Positions 8,941-16,400 of a stretch of DNA of 64,000 bases are shown here, in pieces (positions within the stretch are counted from its first letter, which is position 1; every line of letters begins with the position of its first letter). Below the pieces are notes generated by a model, which had not been told where the DNA came from, searched no databases, and was given only the letters and a program-made list of their open reading frames with translations. The translations under genes were made by a program, and so were the position numbers. Source of the stretch: Opitutaceae bacterium TAV5 (GTDB lineage Bacteria > Verrucomicrobiota > Verrucomicrobiia > Opitutales > Opitutaceae); assembly GCA_000242935.3 (NCBI GenBank), contig CP007053.1, positions 4,883,001 to 4,947,000 of the forward strand, written 5' to 3'.

Positions 8941-9723
8941 TCAGGGCCGTCCGCCGGCGTCGTCGTTGTCTTCGAGTTCCGTCTGCACGTCATGGAGAGC
9001 GGTGACGAGCGCCGCGAGGGCGTCGGTGAGCGGCTGGCCGAAATCGGGTTCGACGCGAAGCACGCGTTCGCAGGCATGGGCGGTGTCGTGCACGCGCGTC
9101 GCTCCGACGATGCCCGCCAGCGAACCGAGGTTGTGGGCGGCCCGGATAGCGATGTCGCGCTGCCGGTCTCCGATCGCCGAGAGCAGGCGGCTCCATTCGG
9201 CGTCGAGCTGCTCACGACAGTGCCGAAGCGCCTCTGCGAGCCCTCCGGGGAACTGGCTGGCGTGAGTGGCGAGCACGGTGCGGATGCCGGCCGGCGGCGC
9301 GACCGGCGCAGGAGAAGCAGGAGGAGACGATTCACTGTGCCGGCGGCGGAGAGTGTTCAGCGTCGCGAGCATGGCGCGCACGCTGGCGAGATCGAAAGCC
9401 TTGCCGAGAAACCCGTCGGAACCGGCGGCCGCGCTGCGCGCGCGCATGGCATCGCTGGTGTCGGCGGTGATCGTGACGATCGGAAGATCGCCGCAGGTGG
9501 CCCGGATGTGGCGGGCCACGACGTCGCCCTTGATATCGGGCAGTTCCCAGTCGAGAAACACCACATCGAAGCGCTGTCGGTCCAGGCATGCGAACGCCTC
9601 CGGTGCGCTGGCGGCTTCGGCCACTGCATAGCCGAGCCGGGCAAGCGTGCTGCGCAGCATGGTGCGATTGAATTTGAGATCATCGATGATCAGCGCGGAG
9701 CGCTCCGGCAAAAGGGATGTCAT
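8941..9723 (-). CDS. Receiver-histidine phosphotransfer (REC-Hpt) protein
   Basis: Residues 8-125 of this 260-residue protein form a receiver domain, with D14/D15, phospho-acceptor D58 in FLDWELPD, and K108 in GFLGKAFD. A Pro/Ala/Ser linker (about 130-147) joins it to a C-terminal Hpt domain whose phospho-accepting histidine is probably H197 in IAIRAAHNLGSLAGIVGA. There is no kinase core and no DNA-binding domain, so it is a stand-alone relay module. The ATG at 9723 is preferred over a TTG two codons upstream. It converges on the NarL-type regulator. The combination suggests a multi-step phosphorelay, but the partner kinase cannot be identified from the window. Confidence 0.88.
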   Translation of the reverse strand: MTSLLPERSALIIDDLKFNRTMLRSTLARLGYAVAEAASAPEAFACLDRQRFDVVFLDWELPDIKGDVVARHIRATCGDLPIVTITADTSDAMRARSAAAGSDGFLGKAFDLASVRAMLATLNTLRRRHSESSPPASPAPVAPPAGIRTVLATHASQFPGGLAEALRHCREQLDAEWSRLLSAIGDRQRDIAIRAAHNLGSLAGIVGATRVHDTAHACERVLRVEPDFGQPLTDALAALVTALHDVQTELEDNDDAGGRP

Positions 9724-10068
9724 GGGCAAGATTCACTGACAGCCGGACCGCGGCCGGTGTCAGGACCATTCTCTGGGTAAAAACGCCCATATAAGGAGAG
9801 TCACTCAGGCTGGTGCCGAACGCTTCCGGCCTTCGCAGCGGCGCGGGAGAGCGCTCCGGAGCATGGGGAAATTTACCCAGTCGGCGCTCTGTTCGGAGGC
9901 GACAAAATGCCGCAGGTCTTTCTCCGGTGAATTGCATTTCACCCGCTGCCGTCGGCGGCGCTGCGCCTGATTTCGTTCCGGCCGTTGGCCACCGGGCGAC
10001 AACGGATTCCAGGCCGGCGCCGCCGGCTGCCCGGAAACCGCCACCACGTACCAGTCTGCCACACACAC
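9724..10068. other. Non-coding gap upstream of the DUF11 cluster
   Basis: This 345-bp stretch lies between the start of the REC-Hpt gene and the first DUF11 gene and should carry both divergent promoters. I see no convincing gene. An imperfect palindrome TGGGGAAATTTACCCA (about 9862-9877) could be an operator, but a promoter cannot be assigned confidently. Confidence 0.4.
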
Positions 10069-10590
10069 ATGAAGAAGACGCTCCTTGTCTTGTTGTTCCC
10101 GCTCGCCCCGATCCTCGCGGCGACCACCGGTCTTGCCCAGGGCCTTGCTGCCTCGCTCGAGGCGTTCAGGGTCACGCCCGCCACCGCCTCCGCGCCCGAA
10201 ACGTTTGTCGCCGCCGATGCGGCCTCACCCGGCGACGTGATCGAATACCGTGCGACCTACACCAACACCACGGACCGCGCGCTGAAATCCGTGGCCCCCG
10301 AAATCCCTGTCCCGGCCGGGCTCACCTGGCTCGCCGGTGACGATGCTGCGGGCTCTGCCCCTGCTGCCGCCGGCGCGGCCACGAAGCCGGCTCCGGTCGC
10401 CGCCAGCCTCGACGGGAAAACCTTCGCGCCGCTGCCGCTGCTCGACGACACCGGCCGGCCGGTCGACCCCGCCCGCATCCGCGCCCTGCGCTGGAGCATC
10501 CCCGAAATCGGCGCCGGGGAAACCGTCACCCTCGCCGTTCGCGCCATGGTCAACCGCCCTGCGGTTCTCACCGCGACCTCTGTCCGCTGA
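10069..10590 (+). CDS. Single-domain DUF11-like secreted protein
   Basis: A small 173-residue protein with a clear Sec signal peptide (MKKTLLVLLFPLAPILAATT, cleavage near AQG). The mature part resembles one DUF11 repeat: SPGDVIEYRATYTNTTDRAL, then VPAGLTWLAGD, and a closing IGAGETVTLAVRAMV strand. DUF11 domains are Ig-like beta-sandwiches found in bacterial surface and fimbria-like proteins. The ATG at 10069 gives the signal peptide; an upstream in-frame start would add Arg-rich sequence lacking signal features. It is the first gene of a same-strand run of DUF11 genes, 35 bp before the 871-residue protein, so it is probably a minor subunit or assembly factor of the same surface structure. Confidence 0.8.
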   Translation: MKKTLLVLLFPLAPILAATTGLAQGLAASLEAFRVTPATASAPETFVAADAASPGDVIEYRATYTNTTDRALKSVAPEIPVPAGLTWLAGDDAAGSAPAAAGAATKPAPVAASLDGKTFAPLPLLDDTGRPVDPARIRALRWSIPEIGAGETVTLAVRAMVNRPAVLTATSVR

Positions 10591-10625
10591 AATCTTTCCG
10601 TATCCGGAAATCCAGGAAATCAACA

Positions 10626-13241
10626 ATGAATATCACCACATCCAGCTCGCCCGTCACGGCCCGGCGCAGGAATTTCCTGCGAGGGGCTGTCGCCGGGCTC
10701 ACCCTCGCGGGCCTCGCGCTCCTCGCGCACGCGGCCGCGCCGCTCGTTGGCACCGCCATCGGCAACCAGGCCTCCGCCACCTACACCGACGATTCGGGCA
10801 CCGAACGCACCGTGTTGTCGAACACCGTCACCACGCTCGTCCAGCAGGTGTACGCGCTCGATCTCCGGCAGGACAACACCCGCACCGCCAATCCGGGCGG
10901 CCAGGTGTTTTTCCCGCACACCGTGACCAATCTCGGCAACGGCATCGACACGTTCGCCCTCGCCGCGATCAACGGCGGCGGCGCCACCACGCTCGGCAAC
11001 ATCGTCATCTACATCGACGCCGACGGTGACGGCAACCCGGACAACTTCACGCCGATCACCACGACCGGCCCGCTCGCGGCCGGCGCCTCCTTCCGCTTCA
11101 TCGTGGCCGCCACCGTGCCCCCCGGAGCCACGCTCGGCAACAACGGCCTCGTCACCGTCACCGCCACCTCGCCCAACGGAGGCGGCACGCCGATCGTCGA
11201 GACCAACACCGATACCGCCACGCTCACCAACGACGCCGTCATGCAGGTCACCAAGGCCGCCAGCCTCGGCTCCGGGCACCCTGGCACCGCCACCTTCACC
11301 TATACGATCACCTATCGCAATATCGGCAACACCCCCGCCTCGCAGTTCACGATCACCGACGCGATTCCGGCGGGCCTCGCGGTCGGCTCCGCCCGCTGGT
11401 CGGTCAGCGGCTCCACCGTGCTGGACAGCGCCACCTTGCCGTCCTCCGTCGCCGCCGGCTCCATCGCCTACAACGCCGCCGGCCAGAACGTCACCTTTGT
11501 CATCGGCGAAGTGGCGGCCGGCGTCAGCGGCTACGTCACGGTCGAGGTCTCCGTCAACGCCGGCGTGGCCCCTGGCATCCTCAACAACACCGCGTATTAT
11601 TCCTTCATTACGGGAACGGATCCGGACCCGTCCTCGCCGACCCCCACCAACACCGTGCCCTTCGAGGTCCTGCCTGACGTCAGCCTCACGTTCGAGGGTC
11701 CGCCCGACCCGCTGCCTCCCGTCGCCGCCGGCGGTTCGGTTTCGTTCAACAACGTCCTTACCAACACCGGCACCGGCACCGACACGTTCAATGTCGTCGT
11801 CAACGGCCCCGGCACCTTCCCGGGCGGCACCACCTTCCAGCTCTTCAAGAGCGACGGGGCCACTCCGCTGACCGATACCAACGGCGATGGCGTCCCCGAC
11901 ACCGGTCCGGTGGCGGCCGGCGCCACCTACACCGTCGTTCTCCGTGCGAACATCCCCGGGGACGCCGCGGCGACCGGGACCACCCTCGCCGTGACCAAGA
12001 CGGCCACCTCCACCGTGGACCCGACCAGATCCTCCACCGCCACCGACGAGATCGAGGGCATCACCGGCGCGGGCGTCGATCTCACTGGCGTCGCCGGCGG
12101 CAGCGGCCCCGGCACCGCCACGGTCATCGACACCGTGACCGGCAATCCCGGCTCGACCGTGATCTTCACGCTCAACGTGGAAAACACCGGGCCCAATCCC
12201 GACACCTTCAACCTCCTTGCGGACAAGGACGGCAGCTTCGGCACCGTCAACGATCTGCCCTCGGGCTGGACCGTGGTCTTCAAGGATGCCAACGGCGTCG
12301 TCGTCTCCAACACCGGCGTCATCGCCGCCGGCGGCACCCGGACCTACACCGCCGAAGTGACGATTCCCGCCGGCACCCCGCCGGGCGATGTTTCCGTCTG
12401 GTTCCAGTCGAAATCGCCAACGACCGGCGCGGCCGACTACCTGCACGATCAGGTCAGCGTGAACACCGTCCGCGGGATTACGCTCCAGACCAACAACGTG
12501 GGCCAGACCTTCCCCGGCGGCTCGGTCGTCTACGAGCATGTTCTCACCAACACCGGCAACATCACCGAAGGCGCGTCGGGTGACACCAACACCCTGGCGA
12601 TCGCCCTCGCCGACAGCCTCGCCGGCGCCGGCTTCACCTCGGTCGTCTATTACGATGCCAACAACAACGGCGTCATCGACGCGGGCGATCCGATTGTCGA
12701 CACCTCTGCGGCCGCGTATCTCTCCACCGTGAAAACCACCGGCCTGATCAAGGGCGGAAGCATCCGCTTCCTCGTCAAGGTGCAGGCTCCGATCGGCGCC
12801 AACGACGGCGCGATCAACGTCACCACGCTCACGATCACGCCTGCGAGCGAGACCATCGGAGGCACGGCCGCTCCCGCCGCCGTCTCCAATACCGACACGA
12901 CGAGCGTCATCCGCGGCAACCTCACCATCGTGAAGGAGCAGAGCATCGATAACGGCGCCACCTGGAGCCAGAACCAGCTCTCGGCCCTGCCCGGTGCGCA
13001 GATCCTCTACCGGATCACCGTGACCAACGTCGGTTCGGCCACCGCCGAGGACATCGTCGTCAACGACACGATCCCGGCCAACACGACGTATGATTCCGGA
13101 TACACGCCGACCGTCACCCTCGCGGGTGCCTCCACGCCGGGCGCATGGGCGCTCACCGGCACCAACATCGTCGTCACTGTGGGCAGCCTCACGCCCACGC
13201 AGACAGCCGTCGTCACCTTCGCGGTGAAGATCGACGAGTAA
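10626..13241 (+). CDS. DUF11-repeat surface protein with Tat-like signal
   Basis: The protein has 871 residues. The N-terminus reads ARRRNFLRGAVAGLTLAGLA, a twin-arginine (RRxFLR) signal followed by a weakly hydrophobic segment and an AHAAA cleavage region; Tat export is inferred from this. The rest is made of DUF11-type Ig-like modules, each with a PGxxVxFxxxVTNTG segment (for example PGGQVFFPHTVTNLGNG, about residue 90) and modules beginning with Lys such as VTKAASLGSGHPGT (about 207) and IVKEQSIDNGATW (about 768). It also has calcium-loop-like runs (YIDADGDGNPDN). It ends in a domain strand TAVVTFAVKIDE with no LPXTG, PEP-CTERM or T9SS tail. It probably forms an outer surface filament or coat with its neighbours, though its anchoring is not evident. 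Confidence 0.85.
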   Translation: MNITTSSSPVTARRRNFLRGAVAGLTLAGLALLAHAAAPLVGTAIGNQASATYTDDSGTERTVLSNTVTTLVQQVYALDLRQDNTRTANPGGQVFFPHTVTNLGNGIDTFALAAINGGGATTLGNIVIYIDADGDGNPDNFTPITTTGPLAAGASFRFIVAATVPPGATLGNNGLVTVTATSPNGGGTPIVETNTDTATLTNDAVMQVTKAASLGSGHPGTATFTYTITYRNIGNTPASQFTITDAIPAGLAVGSARWSVSGSTVLDSATLPSSVAAGSIAYNAAGQNVTFVIGEVAAGVSGYVTVEVSVNAGVAPGILNNTAYYSFITGTDPDPSSPTPTNTVPFEVLPDVSLTFEGPPDPLPPVAAGGSVSFNNVLTNTGTGTDTFNVVVNGPGTFPGGTTFQLFKSDGATPLTDTNGDGVPDTGPVAAGATYTVVLRANIPGDAAATGTTLAVTKTATSTVDPTRSSTATDEIEGITGAGVDLTGVAGGSGPGTATVIDTVTGNPGSTVIFTLNVENTGPNPDTFNLLADKDGSFGTVNDLPSGWTVVFKDANGVVVSNTGVIAAGGTRTYTAEVTIPAGTPPGDVSVWFQSKSPTTGAADYLHDQVSVNTVRGITLQTNNVGQTFPGGSVVYEHVLTNTGNITEGASGDTNTLAIALADSLAGAGFTSVVYYDANNNGVIDAGDPIVDTSAAAYLSTVKTTGLIKGGSIRFLVKVQAPIGANDGAINVTTLTITPASETIGGTAAPAAVSNTDTTSVIRGNLTIVKEQSIDNGATWSQNQLSALPGAQILYRITVTNVGSATAEDIVVNDTIPANTTYDSGYTPTVTLAGASTPGAWALTGTNIVVTVGSLTPTQTAVVTFAVKIDE

Positions 13242-13293
13242 CCATAACACGTCAGCGCTGGCGCCGCCTGTCGTTTTCAGGGACGGGCGGCGC

Positions 13294-13387
13294 CATTCGT
13301 GCCGCTGCCGACGAGGCGCGACGCGTCTCGCCCCGCCAGGCTTTCCCGCACCGGCGACGCTTCGCAGCGCCGGCAGCGGCACGAATG
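13294..13387. repeat. GC-rich palindromic repeat, family shared with 42.1 kb
   Basis: The 17-nt arms CATTCGTGCCGCTGCCG (13294-13310) and its exact complement (13371-13387) enclose two smaller stems. It fills most of the 184-bp gap between two DUF11 genes. The left half is clearly related to the reverse complement of the repeat near 42.1-42.24 kb (shared TGCCGCTGC and GACGAGGCGCG segments), so this is a dispersed REP-like family. Confidence 0.75.
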
Positions 13388-13425
13388 CCGCCGCTCCCGG
13401 CCAGCTTCCTCTACCACGCCTTTCA

Positions 13426-16400
13426 GTGACGACCCGCCTCGCACGGCTTCCCGCTCTTCCCGCCCGCCTCTTCGCGCCGCTCGCCTGCGCCTTCGCATGC
13501 CTTCTGGCCTGCGTGTGCGCCCTTGCGCCCGCCCGCGTCGACGCCGCGCCGCCCGCGCCCGGCACGCTCATCCGTGCGCAAGCGTACCTCAACTACATCG
13601 ATCCGGTCCTCTTCATCGGTCGCGAGACCCCGTCCAATATTGTCCGCGTCCTCGTCGGCGGCGCGCCCGGCCTCGATCTGCAACAGGACAACGCCGGCAC
13701 CTTTGCGCCCGGCACGTATTTCGCCTTCGTCCACACGCTGACCAACACCGGCAACACCGGCGGCGCGTACACGCTCACACCGGCCCTCGTCGCGGGCGGC
13801 GGCTTCACGCCGCAAAACCTCGCGCTCGTCATCGACGCCAACGCCAACTCCGTCGTCGACCCCGGCGAGACGTCGCTCCCCTTCGCCCCGCACGCCGTCA
13901 CGCTCGCGCCGGGCCAGACGCTGCAGTTCATCGTCACCGGCCTCGTGCCGCCTTCCGCCCCGGCGGCGGCGTCCCTCCAGCTTCGCATCGAGGCTTCCCT
14001 CGCCGAAACCGGCGCCACCGCCATCAATACCGACACCGTCGCCACCGGCGGCGGCGAACTCCAGTTCTTCAAGTCCGTCTCGCCCTCCACCGCCGCCTGC
14101 GGCGAGGAAATCACGTACACGCTTTCCGGCACCCACAACTTCCCCGCCGCCCTCGAACCGACGGTCATCGCCATCGACGGAGCCACGGTCTCCCGGGTCG
14201 TTGTCCGCGATCCGCTTCCCGGCAACATCGGGCTGGTCTCGATCCTCGCCGCCAACGGCGCCACGCCGCTCTACCACTTCGCCGGCACCGCCTTTCACGC
14301 CTACGTGACGACCGCGCCCGCCGATCTCTCCGGGGTCGACGCCGTGGCTTTCGCCTTCGACACCATCGCCCCCGGCGTTTCCTTCAGCGTTTCCTTCCGC
14401 GCCCGCATCGGCGGGCAGGCCACGGGCTCCATCGTCAATCTCGCGTCGGTTTATTCGACCAGACCCGGAGGCACCCCGCTCGTCACCGTCTCCAATCCCG
14501 CCACGGTTTCCGTTCCCTCCGTGGCGCCGACCATCCGGTATTACGATCCGCCCTTCGCGCGCACCGTGCCCGCCTCCCGCCTCGGCAATCCGCTCTACGT
14601 CCAGGTCGAGGCCGGAGCGTGTAACGAACGTTCGGATACGGTGGAAACCGTCACCGTCGTCATCACCTCCTCGCTGACCGGCGACCGCGAGACGTTCACC
14701 GCCACCGAGACCGGTCCGAATACGGGCATCTTCCGCATCCTTCCCTCCGTCCCCTCGCAGGATGCCGCCGCCAATCCTGTGGTAGCTGGCGACGGCATCC
14801 TGCAAACCCTTCAACGCGACGAGCTCACCGCCGAGCTCACCGACTGCGGCGGCGTCACCGTGCGCGCCACGATCCTCATCGATCCGACCGGCATCGTCTA
14901 CGACAGCCGCACCAACCGGCCCGTGGCCGGGGCCACCGTCACGCTGATCGACGTCACTGGCGCCGGGCTCGGATCCGGCGGTTCCGCCGGCGGCCTCGCC
15001 CGCGTGTACGACGAGGACGGCGTCACCTCCGTATCCGCCACCCAGGTCACCGGCGCCGACGGCCTCTTCCGTTATCCGATTGTCGCGGCCAGCACCTACC
15101 GCCTCGAAATCACGCCGCCGGAAAACTACAGTTTTCCGAGCGTCATCCCGCCCGGTTCGCAGCCCGCCGGCCGCCGCATCCACGCCTCCGGATCCTACGG
15201 CGGTTCGTTTCCCGTCGATCTCTCCACCGGCGCCGTGTTTCTCGACGTGCCGGTCGACACGACGGTGGCCGACGGTTTTGTCCTCGAAAAAACCGCCTCG
15301 CGCGACACCGCCAGCATCGGCGATTCCGTCATCTACACGCTGAAACTCTCCAACAGCTCCGGCGCCCCGTTCCGCGGCGCGTACATCGACGACCGCCTGC
15401 CCGCCGGTTTCCGCTACGAACGCGGCACCACCCGCCGCGACGGCGCGCCCGTTGCCGATCCCGAAGGCGGCGTCGGCCCGCAACTGCGCTTCCCGGTCGG
15501 CACGCTCGCCGACGGGGACAGCGCCACCTTCACCTACCGCGTGCGCCTCACGCCCGGCGCGGAAAAGGGCAACGGCATCAACATCGCGCAGGCCACCTCG
15601 CTCGGCCCGCCCGTGCTCGTTTCCAACCAGGCCCAGGCACGCGTCCGGCCCGAGGCCGGGATCTTCGATCCCTCGGCGGTCATCATCGGCACGGTCTTCG
15701 TCGACGCCAACGGCAACGACATCCAGGACCCCGGCGAACCCGGCGTGCCCGGCGTGCGCCTCATCCTCGAGGACGGCACCTACGCCATCACCGACGGCGA
15801 AGGCCAGTACAGCATCTACGGCCAGCGTCCCGTCGCCCATGTGCTCAAGCTCGATCCGCACACGCTCCCGCCCGGCGCGAAGCTCGGAGGAAAAAGTCCG
15901 CGCTTCGCCGGCGACCCCGGTTCACGTTTCGTGGACCTGAAAAATCACGAGCTTCACAAGGCCAATTTCATGCTGGTCGAGCCCACGGAGTCGCTCTACG
16001 CCGCCATCGAGGCCCGCCGCAAGCAGATCGATGCCTGGCAGCCCGAGATCGCCACCGCACTCGCCACCACGTTCAACGCCGACGGCACGCCCACGCTCGT
16101 CAGCGATCCGCAGGGACGCGAGGCCGCGGGCGTCATCGGCTCCGGCCGCGCGTTGCCCGGCCCGTTCGAAAACGTTCTCCCCGCCGGCACGCTCACGCCG
16201 GCCAATTCGTCGTTGCCGCCGTCGCCCGTCGCTGCCGTGCCGCTCGTCGATCTCGAAACCGTCGTCGCCGGACTGGCCGACGCCGGGCCCGGTTTTGTCG
16301 ACCTGCGTCACGGCGACACGCTTCCCTACGACCGCGTCACCCTCCGCGTGAAAGGCGCCACCGGGGCGAAGCTGGAACTGCTTCTCAACGGCGAGCCCGT

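Noticed and set aside
10620-13592. Long minus-strand frame opposite the 871-residue DUF11 gene (and similarly 13423-15861 and 15922-19422)
   Set aside because: Same mirror effect; low-complexity composition and no ribosome-binding site or neighbour logic.
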